Below are positions 32,721-41,772 of a stretch of DNA of 43,023 nt, in pieces. Position 1 is the stretch's first letter. Every line of letters starts with the position of its first letter. Source of the stretch: Thermosinus carboxydivorans Nor1 (GTDB lineage: Bacteria > Bacillota > Negativicutes > Sporomusales > Thermosinaceae); contig NZ_AAWL01000009.1 in NCBI RefSeq assembly GCF_000169155.1, positions 60,001 to 103,023 of the forward strand, read 5' to 3'. Both the position numbers and the translations under genes were made by a program. The notes under the pieces were generated by a model that did no database searches, was not told where the DNA came from, and worked only from the letters and a program-made list of their open reading frames with translations.

Positions 32721-33439
32721 TGAGCGGTCTATTCGGCAGTAAAAAATCGTCGAACACGACAACTGTGCCATACAGCGGCAAATATGCCGATCAGGTTGAT
32801 TATGTTTATCAGAAAGTAAAAAACAACCTTGATACACCGGCAACAGCATATCCTGGGCAACTTAGCGCTGGACTATCAGGTACGCAAAGTAGCGCATTGA
32901 GTGGGTACAGTGGGCTAATCAATAATCAGGTTTTGTCTGACACGATTGCCGGCAAGTATCTTAGTCCGGATTCTAATCCCTATCTTAGCCAGTATTACGA
33001 TCAGGCGAAAAATAAAGTAATGGAGAGCCTGGGGGAAATGAACGACAACGTTAATTCGCAGTTCAACGTCCGGGGCCTTTATTATGGTTCTGCCAGGCAG
33101 GAAGCGTTGCAGAAGCAGGCTAACAAGGCTGCCGAAACGTTGGCGAACATGGCAACCAACATTTACGGCAATGCGTACAACCAAGAGCGCGAACGGCAGC
33201 TACAGGGTATTAATCAGCAAAGCAATCTGCTCGGCAATTACTTCAATATGGGCACGACCGAGCAGAACATTTCCCAAGACGCCCTTGACCGTGCGTATAA
33301 GGAGTGGCTCAGGCAACAAGGTGTTGATGAGAACGATTTATCTACTGCTTTACAATATTTGTCGCTTGTTAAGAACCCAAGCCAGACTACTACTGAAAGG
33401 GAATCAAAAGGTATTGGTAGCCTATTATTCGGTAAATAA
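32720..33439 (+). CDS. Ejection (internal virion) protein 1
   Basis: 239 aa; ATG overlaps the previous stop (TAATG). Gly/Ser/Gln-rich start (SGLFGSKKSSNTTTVPYSG) and long helices (ESLGEMNDNVNSQFNVRG, QEALQKQANKAAETLANMAT), similar in style to small podovirus DNA-transfer proteins. Role by position and composition: released with the genome to build the envelope-crossing channel. Confidence 0.65.
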   Translation: MSGLFGSKKSSNTTTVPYSGKYADQVDYVYQKVKNNLDTPATAYPGQLSAGLSGTQSSALSGYSGLINNQVLSDTIAGKYLSPDSNPYLSQYYDQAKNKVMESLGEMNDNVNSQFNVRGLYYGSARQEALQKQANKAAETLANMATNIYGNAYNQERERQLQGINQQSNLLGNYFNMGTTEQNISQDALDRAYKEWLRQQGVDENDLSTALQYLSLVKNPSQTTTERESKGIGSLLFGK

Positions 33440-33451
33440 GGAGGTGATAAA

Positions 33452-34687
33452 ATGGGCCTTTTGGATTTTGTTGGCAATATCACGTCCGGTATCGGTAAAT
33501 GGCAGTATGACATGGGAATTGATACGCCGCTGTCGCGCGGGTATTTGATGAGGGAAATGAAAAAGAAAAATTCTCTTGTCGAACCGCTTATTGCCGCTGC
33601 CAAGCGTGACATGTTCGGAAGTATTTCTGCTAATCCTGACTACGATATAAGAAATTCTATACCAAAACCCGAAGGTATAAAAGAAAGAACAGAATCTGCG
33701 GTTATTAAATCAGCGATGCCGGACATTAACTTTGCGCCGCAGTATTCTGACAAGAATAAATTCACGTTCAACGCGGCCGATTACTTGCCTGCTCCGCAAA
33801 ATGGCCTTGCCAGCGCCTTAAACAACGTTAGCCCGATTACCTACAATGCGCCGCTTAGTACGCCGGAACTGATGCGAAAGCACGCCGTGGCGTTCTCGCT
33901 GGCCGGTGTGAAACCGGAAGCCCTGCAGATGGGCATGATGACGCCCGAAGAAAACTACCGTGCTGCGCTTGTTAAGCACAATCTCGCTCTTAGCGCAGCT
34001 GAGGATGCAGAGCTTAGGCGTAAATATGGCAACGACCTTGTTGATAAATTGTATAAAGCTGGGCTGCTCACTAATAAAGCTGTTGAAACCGGAACCAAAT
34101 ACGGTACTGAAAACAATAACCTTGTTGACATTACAAATGAGATTATTGGGAGTTTTGGCGTCCAGAAACCGTTTACCATGGACAAAACGCCTGGGCTTGA
34201 AACGCAAAAAACACAGGCGTATGTGAACAGACAGAACGCAGCAGCTAATGCCAGTGACTCTGTTGCTTGGCGAAACTACAATAAGCCATTTTTTAGTCCC
34301 AATACTGGCGCCGGACAGTACGACAGAACACAAATTAGCCTCGCATTAAAGGATATTAATGCCCACCAACAAGCAGTCAGGGCGGCCATGAGAAACGCCT
34401 TGCCTGGCGAAGATATTGACGAAACGAAACTTCCGACGTATCCTGCGTACGTGCAGGCGCAAAATTATTTGAACGGGGTTAAGCAGTATGGTCCGGCAAA
34501 TAGTCAACCAACGCAAACTAATCCTTATGATGGTATGAGTCCTGTTATGCGCGATTTTGCCGTTGCCTTGAATAATCATATTCAAACGTATGGGGCAGAA
34601 GCAGCTCGGCAGTGGATTAACCAAAATCGTGATGCATTGTTAGCCAAGGGGATTGACCCTGATGTTGCCTTGACGTGGATACCCTAA
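33452..34687 (+). CDS. Ejection (internal virion) protein 2
   Basis: 411 aa, ATG preceded by AAGGAGGTGATA. Helical, Asn/Gln/Ala-rich, with PEENYRAALVKHNLALSAAE and MRNALPGEDIDETKLPTYPA. No family recognised; position between ejection protein 1 and the giant transglycosylase protein suggests a part of the same internal complex. Confidence 0.6.
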   Translation: MGLLDFVGNITSGIGKWQYDMGIDTPLSRGYLMREMKKKNSLVEPLIAAAKRDMFGSISANPDYDIRNSIPKPEGIKERTESAVIKSAMPDINFAPQYSDKNKFTFNAADYLPAPQNGLASALNNVSPITYNAPLSTPELMRKHAVAFSLAGVKPEALQMGMMTPEENYRAALVKHNLALSAAEDAELRRKYGNDLVDKLYKAGLLTNKAVETGTKYGTENNNLVDITNEIIGSFGVQKPFTMDKTPGLETQKTQAYVNRQNAAANASDSVAWRNYNKPFFSPNTGAGQYDRTQISLALKDINAHQQAVRAAMRNALPGEDIDETKLPTYPAYVQAQNYLNGVKQYGPANSQPTQTNPYDGMSPVMRDFAVALNNHIQTYGAEAARQWINQNRDALLAKGIDPDVALTWIP

Positions 34688-34704
34688 TAAAAAGGGGTGA
34701 TAAT

Positions 34705-37700
34705 GTGTTTACTCTTGATGATTTTGCAAGTAAATATTCTGATGAAAACAAGTTGGACAGCCTTGATAGTTTTGCCGCCAAACATTTAGGACCTAAACAG
34801 CCCCAACCGTCGCCGACCATCCCTGCTCCTGAAATCCCGATTGACGTACCGCAGGAAGAACCTGCGCCTGGTTTTTTGACTAACCTGGCGAAAGATATTT
34901 CGCGCATAGGTGCAAGGTATTTAGAAGGCGCAAGGCAGGCGTGGGATGAGGTGCAACGGGCGAATCAGCGGTATGATGCCGTTGCCAGCGACCCCAATGC
35001 TGATCTTACAGACATTGAAGCAGCAAGGTACCAGGCCAATGCCGCGCAGGGCCAGTTTGTCAAAGACGTAGCGCAAACGCCGCTCATGATTGGTGCACTA
35101 GCTGGCGCGCCTGGTGCTGCGGTAGCTGTTGCGCCATTTATTGCAGCTGATATAGCCAATGCGGCGCAAGAAAGGTTTCAACAAGAAGGTGCTTTAGGTG
35201 CAGCTAAGCAGGTGGCCGGTGACGTAACTGGGATAGGACCAGCAATCGAAGAGTTACCGAAGGTGTTTAACCTTGATTACTGGAAACAAGCGTATGAAGA
35301 GCCGGTAACTACAATTGGAAGCACGGCTATGGCGCTGGCTCCGGCTGCGCTCATCGGAAAAGGCGTATATAAAGGTGTAAGTGGTGTTGTAGAAGACAAG
35401 GTTAAAAGCGCGCTCGATGAATTTGACTTTACCAAGTCAGATGAGCTACCAACCAATCCGAACGTAGAGGCGCTGGTTAAGGCTATAGCTGAACAAGAAA
35501 GCGGCGGTGATTATGGCGCCGTTAATCCTGACAGCGGCGCGCGGGGTAAGTTCCAAATCATGCCGGAAAACTGGCCGGAGTGGGCGGAAGAATTCGGGCT
35601 CGGCCGGGATGCGCCAATGACGCCGGAGAACCAGGAATATGTAGCTACGCGAAAAATCCGGCAACTGTTCGACAAATACGGTAACGCCGAGGATGTTGCG
35701 CGGGCATGGTACGCAGGTGAGGGATATGTTGATGCCTTGCGTCGCGGCGAACCGCCCTATTCGCCTGATGTAAGGTTTAACGCTGATGGCATAGCGGACC
35801 CGAACGGACAATACCCATCGGTCAATGAGTATGCGCAGCAAGTGGTCAGTCGTATGGGAAAACCAGGTTTTGCTCCGGATGCTGTAACCGACTATGACCT
35901 TGCTGAAACATGGGTCCGCCCGGCGACAAGGGAAGAGCTTCAGGCTTCTTTACTCGATGCATTGCGCCAAATTGGAGAGCAAAAATGGGATGAGGCGGAG
36001 CAGGCGGCTGCAGAGAGCGCGTTCTGGCGTGATATTCCCTACCATGAAAAAGGCAAATTGGCTGGAGAAGGTCTTGTTTTAGGCGAAGAAAAACCGCAGG
36101 CCAGGATTATTTTGCCTGGCGAAGCAGAAGTAAACCCGGAAGCTATCAAGGTGATTGAAGCGCTCAAAAAACAGGCTGAAATTGATGCGGAGATAGCAAG
36201 AACCAAAGGAGATCCTCGTCAATTTTTAGCTGATGCAATCAAGGCAGGCGATTATTACCGCGCCGCTCGGTGGGCTGAGATTGTCGGCAGTAAAGACCTT
36301 GCTGAAAAATATCGCAAGCTGTGGTGGAAAGAGCAGGGCTTTAAAGATGAACCGGCTATTGATTTAAGCAGGGTAGAACCTACTTTACATGATATACGCC
36401 CGGATATTAAACAGTTTATTGAAGACACCACTCAGAGGATTGCAGCGGATAGGAAAAACGCCCGCCAGGAGTTGCTGAATGCTTTGGAAGCGGTAAAGCA
36501 AAAGGCGTGGGACAATGCTGAAGCTGAAGCCGTTACCTCTCGGATGAACCCCGAAGCAATCGTTTTAACTGAGTATTTTAATACCTATAAAATATCTCCA
36601 GAGGCGTTAGAAAAAGCGCTACGGCGGCGCCAGGAAAAGCTGATTGATGATTATATGTCTGTCCTGCGCAGTCAAATGAAGCAGGGCGTTGAGAACCGGT
36701 CCATGACGCCTGTTTTAGACAAAGCGGGCAATCCAACAGGTGAGTATACTTTTTCGCCCGGATACAGTCGCAATTACCAATGGTATCGCGACATGCTCGA
36801 AGCTAACGGCGGCAAAATGCCTAAAAAAGCTGACCTGGAGTATTGGCTGCGCGAAACAGCTGTTGACCATCTGCGCAATGGCTACCGTGACCCGATGTAT
36901 GGCGAATTGCCGCCTTCAAGCGAATTTGTGAAGATCGAGCAAGCTTTGTCTGGCCTACAAAAGTATCGAAAACAGCTTCCGTTTGAACTGCGCACCTGGG
37001 AGAAAAACAAGGCGATTGATGAGAATGCTTTAGAAAGCGGCGCCGAAGTTGCGGGACTGGTTAATCAGGCTCCGCCCCCACCTGGGATTGAGTATTTACG
37101 CAAACGGAGCAATATGGCGCAAAGCGGCCTGAGTGTGCCGGTAAACAGTCCGCGGCCTGAAACTTCTTCCGGTGTTACTGTGCCTGAAACTATTTCCCGC
37201 AAGCAGATTATGGACAAAATTAACGAGTTATTTACCGCTGTCCGCACTGGCCGTTTGGGTGTTGATGGCGTACTTGGCTGGTTTGACCGCAATTCTGAGG
37301 TTATCCGCACAAAGGGCTATGCCGACTTCCGGGCAATCATGCATGAGATAGGGCATTACCTCGATAAAGGACTTGGCCTGCGTAACGACGCACGTTTTGA
37401 CAATGAGTTAATCAGCGCCGTTCATCGCCGGTTTGGTGATGCCTATGACAATTTACCAGTTGAACGACTCCGTGGAGAAGGCATAGCCGAATTTATCCAT
37501 GACTACACGACAAACAAAGCTAGGGCACAGGCTGAGTTTCCGCAGTATTATGCGGCGTTTGAGAAGCGGTTGAAGAAAGAGCCGGAAATACGCGGCAGGC
37601 TTAAAATAGTCAGCGACATGCTCAAAACGTGGTACAACCAAGCTGCTAAAGACCGCGTAAAAGGTTCCATATCGTTTGGCGACCGCCGGACCGCTTTTGA

Positions 37701-40149
37701 GAAAACGAAGGATGCCGTCAAAAACCCGAAGCAAACTGCTGAGGCTATTGCCGAAAGCGGCAGAGAAATCATTGACAAGGTGTATGACAAGTTTGTCGAT
37801 GAACTCGCGCCGCTTGACCGCATGATGAAAGAGATTGAGAAGCTAACCGGCGAAAAATTGCCATTAGCGCAAGATGTCTTTAAACAGGCATGGCTTGCCA
37901 GGGGCTGGGCTGGAAAGGCGCAAACGCTCATTGAACACGGCATCCCAGAAAAAGGAATACCGTCGCTCAAATCAATCGTGAAGTCAGTTGAAAAGAACAT
38001 TGACGATTTCAGCGCCTACCTTGTAGCGCTCCGCGAGATTGACATGTACCGGATGGAGGAGCAAGGACTTGGTAAGTTTGAACATGCGATTTCTAAAGCT
38101 GACGCTGCTCTCACGGTAGCTGAAGGACGTCAAAGGCCAGAATTTGTTAAGGCCCAGCAGGAGCTTGTTAAATTCCAAAACCACCTGCTGGATATTTTGG
38201 TTGATGCCGGCATAAAAGATCGTGCTTCAGTAGAAATAATGAAAACTAAGTGGCCGAACTATGTGCCGTTCTTTCGGGAGTTTGATGAAGCGGCAATTGA
38301 GAAGTTTTTGAGCGGCAAAGGTTTCGGCAACGTATCTGACCCGATTAAAAAGCTCAAAGGAAGCACGCGGGACATCATCAACCCGCTGGAAAGCATCGTA
38401 AAGAACACGTACCTATTCATCAACCTGGCAGAACGTAACCGCGTGGCCAGGTTGTTTGTTGATTTGGCACAGAAGCCAGGATTGGGTAAGCTTATCGAAG
38501 AAGTATCTGGTCCGGCATCGTCAAAAGACAGTACATTTGCTGTATGGGACAAAGGCAAAAAACGAGTGTTTCAAACAACGCCGGAACTGTACCGGGCGAT
38601 TATGCTGCTTGACCGTGAAGCGGCTGGAGTTATTGAAAAAATCCTCTCGATTCCTGCTGGTTGGCTGCGTGCCGGCGCGGTGTTGTCACCGGAGTTCATA
38701 GTCCGCAATCCCGTGAGAGATGCGCACTCAGCGTTCATTTATTCCAAGTACGGCTTTATTCCGGTGATAGACACCTTCCGGGGCTTGGCCCATGTCCTCA
38801 AAAAAGATGACCTGTACTGGGAATACATGAATAGCGGCGCAGCTCACTCGACAATGGTAAGCCTTGACCGTGACTATCTTGCCAAGAACTTGCGCGAAAT
38901 TATGTCTAAGCCAGGATACCAAAAATTTATTGCGCCGCTTAATCCCAAAACTTACATTGATATTCTCCGGGCGTTTTCGGAAACTCTGGAAATGGGCACT
39001 CGTGTCGCTGAATACGAGAACGCCAGGCGCGGTTACAACGGCGTGATAAACAGATTGTTCAGTAACAAACGCACGCAGCGCAGTATGGAGGAAGCAGCTT
39101 TAGCGGCGCGTGACATTACTCTTGACTTTAGCCGGGCTGGTACGGTGGGCAAAAAGATTAACAAGGTTGTTGCTTTTTGGAATGCGACAATCCAGGGCAT
39201 GGACAAAATGATACGTGCCTTCAAAGAAGACCCAGTTACTACGTCAGCGAAGGTGTTCATGTCGGTTACGCTGCCGTCGATCGTGCTATGGTACTTAAAC
39301 AAAGACGATCCACGCTACCAAGAACTGCCCCAATGGCAGAAAGATTTGTTTTGGATTATCCCGGCCAAAGATACTCTTATTCGCATTCCCAAGCCTTTTG
39401 AAGTCGGAATTCTTTTTGGCACATCGGTGGAGCGGATGCTTGACTGGATGTATAAAAAAGACCCGAACGCATTTAAGGGGTACGGGAAAACAGTCTGGGA
39501 TGCTATGGTGCCTGGCTGGATGCCGACAGCTTTGCTGCCAATTGTCGAGTGGACGTCGAATTATTCATATTTCATGGAGCGCAACATTGTGCCGCCGAGC
39601 CAAGAAAAACTGCCGCCAAAGCTGCAGTATGGACCAAATACCTCAGCTATTGGCAAATGGATAGGCGAACATGCTATAACTCCATGGACACCGCAGGGAG
39701 TATCGCCGGCAAAAGTAGATAATACCATTCGTGGCTATACCGGCGGCCTTGGTGGACTGGCTATGACGCTAGGTGATTTGGTGGCCGGCGAATTTGATAA
39801 GCGTCCGTCATTGAAGTGGACGGAGTACCCTGGTATTCGTGCTTTTACGGCTACGCCATACAGGAGCAGCAAGTCAGTGCAGGATTTCTACGACCGCTGG
39901 AACGAAGTGCAGCAAATGTACAACGAGTACAAGCAGACAGGCGTAAAACCTGCCGGACTTGACGGAGCAGAGTACCGGCGGCTGCAAGGTGTTAATGAGA
40001 TTATGCAAAAAATCAACAAGCGAGAGAAGGAAATCCTTTCTGATAAGAACATGAGCAGCGAGGAAAAGAGGAGCCGTCTGGATCAGCTCAATGTTATGAA
40101 AACCAATTACGCCAGGATTGCCCTGGGCAGACAAAAAATAGCGCAGTAA
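34705..40149 (+). CDS. Giant ejection protein with lytic transglycosylase and zincin-like motifs
   Basis: About 1814 aa from the GTG that follows AAAAAGGGGTGAT; a GTG ten codons earlier overlaps the previous gene and has no site. Residues about 250-355 are a soluble lytic transglycosylase domain (ALVKAIAEQESGGDYGAV with the catalytic Glu, GARGKFQIMPENWPEW, EDVARAWYAGEGYVDALR) that opens peptidoglycan during DNA entry. HEIGH at about 880 with GEGIAEF about 45 residues later forms a gluzincin-like zinc peptidase signature. Residues about 1250-1600 (LFVDLAQKPGLGKLIEEV, VLSPEFIVRNPVRDAHSAF, FEVGILFGTSVERMLDW) resemble the large polyvalent protein-associated domains of phage ejection proteins. Long coiled helices fill the rest. 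Confidence 0.85.
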   Translation: MFTLDDFASKYSDENKLDSLDSFAAKHLGPKQPQPSPTIPAPEIPIDVPQEEPAPGFLTNLAKDISRIGARYLEGARQAWDEVQRANQRYDAVASDPNADLTDIEAARYQANAAQGQFVKDVAQTPLMIGALAGAPGAAVAVAPFIAADIANAAQERFQQEGALGAAKQVAGDVTGIGPAIEELPKVFNLDYWKQAYEEPVTTIGSTAMALAPAALIGKGVYKGVSGVVEDKVKSALDEFDFTKSDELPTNPNVEALVKAIAEQESGGDYGAVNPDSGARGKFQIMPENWPEWAEEFGLGRDAPMTPENQEYVATRKIRQLFDKYGNAEDVARAWYAGEGYVDALRRGEPPYSPDVRFNADGIADPNGQYPSVNEYAQQVVSRMGKPGFAPDAVTDYDLAETWVRPATREELQASLLDALRQIGEQKWDEAEQAAAESAFWRDIPYHEKGKLAGEGLVLGEEKPQARIILPGEAEVNPEAIKVIEALKKQAEIDAEIARTKGDPRQFLADAIKAGDYYRAARWAEIVGSKDLAEKYRKLWWKEQGFKDEPAIDLSRVEPTLHDIRPDIKQFIEDTTQRIAADRKNARQELLNALEAVKQKAWDNAEAEAVTSRMNPEAIVLTEYFNTYKISPEALEKALRRRQEKLIDDYMSVLRSQMKQGVENRSMTPVLDKAGNPTGEYTFSPGYSRNYQWYRDMLEANGGKMPKKADLEYWLRETAVDHLRNGYRDPMYGELPPSSEFVKIEQALSGLQKYRKQLPFELRTWEKNKAIDENALESGAEVAGLVNQAPPPPGIEYLRKRSNMAQSGLSVPVNSPRPETSSGVTVPETISRKQIMDKINELFTAVRTGRLGVDGVLGWFDRNSEVIRTKGYADFRAIMHEIGHYLDKGLGLRNDARFDNELISAVHRRFGDAYDNLPVERLRGEGIAEFIHDYTTNKARAQAEFPQYYAAFEKRLKKEPEIRGRLKIVSDMLKTWYNQAAKDRVKGSISFGDRRTAFEKTKDAVKNPKQTAEAIAESGREIIDKVYDKFVDELAPLDRMMKEIEKLTGEKLPLAQDVFKQAWLARGWAGKAQTLIEHGIPEKGIPSLKSIVKSVEKNIDDFSAYLVALREIDMYRMEEQGLGKFEHAISKADAALTVAEGRQRPEFVKAQQELVKFQNHLLDILVDAGIKDRASVEIMKTKWPNYVPFFREFDEAAIEKFLSGKGFGNVSDPIKKLKGSTRDIINPLESIVKNTYLFINLAERNRVARLFVDLAQKPGLGKLIEEVSGPASSKDSTFAVWDKGKKRVFQTTPELYRAIMLLDREAAGVIEKILSIPAGWLRAGAVLSPEFIVRNPVRDAHSAFIYSKYGFIPVIDTFRGLAHVLKKDDLYWEYMNSGAAHSTMVSLDRDYLAKNLREIMSKPGYQKFIAPLNPKTYIDILRAFSETLEMGTRVAEYENARRGYNGVINRLFSNKRTQRSMEEAALAARDITLDFSRAGTVGKKINKVVAFWNATIQGMDKMIRAFKEDPVTTSAKVFMSVTLPSIVLWYLNKDDPRYQELPQWQKDLFWIIPAKDTLIRIPKPFEVGILFGTSVERMLDWMYKKDPNAFKGYGKTVWDAMVPGWMPTALLPIVEWTSNYSYFMERNIVPPSQEKLPPKLQYGPNTSAIGKWIGEHAITPWTPQGVSPAKVDNTIRGYTGGLGGLAMTLGDLVAGEFDKRPSLKWTEYPGIRAFTATPYRSSKSVQDFYDRWNEVQQMYNEYKQTGVKPAGLDGAEYRRLQGVNEIMQKINKREKEILSDKNMSSEEKRSRLDQLNVMKTNYARIALGRQKIAQ

Positions 40150-40150
40150 A

Positions 40151-40177
40151 AAAAGCAGGGATTAGCTCCCTGCTTTT
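40151..40177. terminator. Bidirectional terminator after the giant gene
   Basis: Eleven-base perfect stem (AAAAGCAGGGA / TCCCTGCTTTT) with a five-base loop, between convergent genes. Confidence 0.85.
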
Positions 40178-40389
40178 GCTTTGCGCTTTTTGTACTCCTG
40201 CCAGATTGCTCCGGCAATACTCGCTACAATAAAGATGGGAAAGCCGTATATTACAACAGCCAGCCAGATTTCAAAGAAGGCCCCGGCGGCAGAAAGGAGG
40301 ATGATAAGTAAGGGCAAAGTCAACCAGAGGATAGCGGAACCAATAGCGGCGCCTGCGAGAGTACCCAAAAATTTTAATAATTTCTTCAT
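40162..40389 (-). CDS. Small membrane protein on the opposite strand
   Basis: 75 aa. Two hydrophobic segments (FLGTLAGAAIGSAILWLTLP continuing into LLIILLSAAGAFF, then IWLAVVIYGFPIFIVASIAG) and a basic C-terminus (EYKKRKAKAG). Initiation is at an ATG with GAGG-like site (AGAGGTTTAAC). It is the only leftward gene in the late region and could be expressed in the lysogen; the role (for example lysogenic conversion or immunity) is only a guess. Confidence 0.6.
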   Translation of the reverse strand: MKKLLKFLGTLAGAAIGSAILWLTLPLLIILLSAAGAFFEIWLAVVIYGFPIFIVASIAGAIWQEYKKRKAKAGS

Positions 40390-40481
40390 TGTTAAACCTC
40401 TATTTCGTGGTTAGCATTCGTTGTTATACTGGACGCTTCCTCTATCAAAAACGGTCAAATCAGACGTAAAGGGGTGTGAAA

Positions 40482-40742
40482 ATGGGCGAAAAAGAGCTCA
40501 ATATAGAATTAATCGAGCGAATGACACGCCTAGAGAGTAAAGTAGACATGATACTCATGCAATGCCCGCAGTGTCAGGCGGCAGTGCGCAAACATGATGC
40601 GGATATCGCTGCCCTAACGCAAAACATAGACTCGACCCACCAGCGAATTGACACAATATATCGCACTGCCAGCATCATTAGCGCGGCTATTGCGCTGTTT
40701 ATGCAGGCGGCCGTGTTTGTTTGGCAGGGGGTGCGGCATTGA
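40482..40742 (+). CDS. XhlA-like lysis accessory protein
   Basis: 86 aa, ATG preceded by AAAGGGGTG. Helical N-terminus (RMTRLESKVDMILMQ), CPQC pair, then a coiled-coil HDADIAALTQNIDSTHQRID and one C-terminal transmembrane helix (IISAAIALFMQAAVFVWQG). This is the XhlA architecture; with holin it helps membrane lysis. Followed directly by the holin gene. Confidence 0.75.
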   Translation: MGEKELNIELIERMTRLESKVDMILMQCPQCQAAVRKHDADIAALTQNIDSTHQRIDTIYRTASIISAAIALFMQAAVFVWQGVRH

Positions 40743-40744
40743 TT

Positions 40745-40987
40745 ATGAACCGAATGCAAAAATACATTATCGAGGCATTGATAGGAGCGTTCCTGCTCCT
40801 ATTTTTGTTTTGGGCTGTAGGTTACTGGTGGAATGCCCTCGGTAATGCAAAATTTGAACTGAAAAGTTGCTGGGATGGTGTGGCGGCTTTAGGGGCCGCC
40901 GGGACTCTTGCAGCCATAAAATATATTGTAGATAGCGTGGCTAATAGCGAACAGGGAAAAAATCCGTATGAAAAGGGGGATAACTGA
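40745..40987 (+). CDS. Holin-like membrane protein
   Basis: 80 aa. One strong transmembrane helix (IGAFLLLFLFWAVGYWW) and a second weaker one (GVAALGAAGTLAAIKYIVDS), with a charged end (NPYEKGDN). A TTG two codons earlier (overlapping the previous stop) is a possible start. Size and place between XhlA-like and endolysin genes indicate a holin. Confidence 0.7.
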   Translation: MNRMQKYIIEALIGAFLLLFLFWAVGYWWNALGNAKFELKSCWDGVAALGAAGTLAAIKYIVDSVANSEQGKNPYEKGDN

Positions 40988-41448
40988 TGACACCCGATGA
41001 ATTTATTGCCTGGTTAGGGCCCGTAGCTCAACGTGTTTGCCGCAAGTACGGCCTGCCTGCCAGCGTCTGCATCGCCCAGGGAGCACTGGAAAGCGGCTGG
41101 GGGCGATATGTGATTGGCGAGTATAACCTTTTTGGCCGCAAAGCCGTTGCTGGTGACAAGTCAATAACCGTCACCACACAGGAGTATATTAACGGCGAAT
41201 GGGTAACTATCAATGACGAATTCAAGGACTATGACAGCTTGGACGAGGCCGTGGAGGACTGGTGCGTGCTAATGACTGAGGAGCCGGCATACGCTGACGC
41301 GCTGGCGGTGTGGCAAGAGACACATGATGTTGAGCAGTTTGTGCGGACAATGGGTCCGGTATACGCTACAGACCCTGAATATGCCGACAAGGTGCTGGCG
41401 ACAATTCGCGCCAATGATTTAACGCAATACGATGAGGTGATGGCTTAA
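40987..41448 (+). CDS. Endolysin, glucosaminidase/FlgJ-like
   Basis: 153 aa, ATG preceded by AAAGGGGGATAA. The sequence ASVCIAQGALESGWGRYVIG contains the catalytic Glu of the family, followed by YNLFGRKAV, EYINGEWVTINDEFKDYDSL and YATDPEYADKVLATI, the conserved parts of N-acetylglucosaminidase lysins. It lacks a signal peptide, so export depends on the holin. Overlaps the following gene by one base. Confidence 0.9.
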   Translation: MTPDEFIAWLGPVAQRVCRKYGLPASVCIAQGALESGWGRYVIGEYNLFGRKAVAGDKSITVTTQEYINGEWVTINDEFKDYDSLDEAVEDWCVLMTEEPAYADALAVWQETHDVEQFVRTMGPVYATDPEYADKVLATIRANDLTQYDEVMA

Positions 41449-41768
41449 TGCCTAGTTGGGAAATTTACAGCGTCAAAGTTACTGCTGATGAAGGCATTAG
41501 CTACGAAGAAGCTATGCACTACGTTCACGAAGAACAACTACTATGGAAAGAGCGCGGCAAGGTCCTGGGCCGCATGGAAATCCGCATCATCAACGACGGC
41601 CTGGATGTCGAGATCAAAACCTACGAACGGTCGCCGATCCGGCGGGTAAGACGCATCACCGGTTACCTTAGCACGGTCGACCGGTTTAACGATGCAAAGC
41701 GCGCGGAGCTGGCGGACCGAGTGGCGCATGAGTACCGAGAGGCGTTGACTGACAATATAAGGGGGTAA
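41448..41768 (+). CDS. Small protein resembling the C-terminus of anaerobic ribonucleotide reductase
   Basis: 106 aa. The first half has no known motif (YSVKVTADEGISYEEAMHYV). The second half reads MEIRIINDGLDVEIKTYERS, then RRVRRITGYLSTVDRFNDAK and RAELADRVAHE. The R..xGYL...RFN..K..E...RV.H pattern is that of the C-terminal glycyl-radical segment of class III ribonucleotide reductase (NrdD), but the zinc cysteines are absent. A stand-alone domain of this kind in a lysis cassette is odd. Recognition is by pattern only. Confidence 0.5.
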   Translation: MPSWEIYSVKVTADEGISYEEAMHYVHEEQLLWKERGKVLGRMEIRIINDGLDVEIKTYERSPIRRVRRITGYLSTVDRFNDAKRAELADRVAHEYREALTDNIRG

Positions 41769-41772
41769 TGGC

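Noticed and set aside
40574-40845. Additional frames over the XhlA/holin region
   Set aside because: Shadows of the two overlapping lysis genes without ribosome sites.
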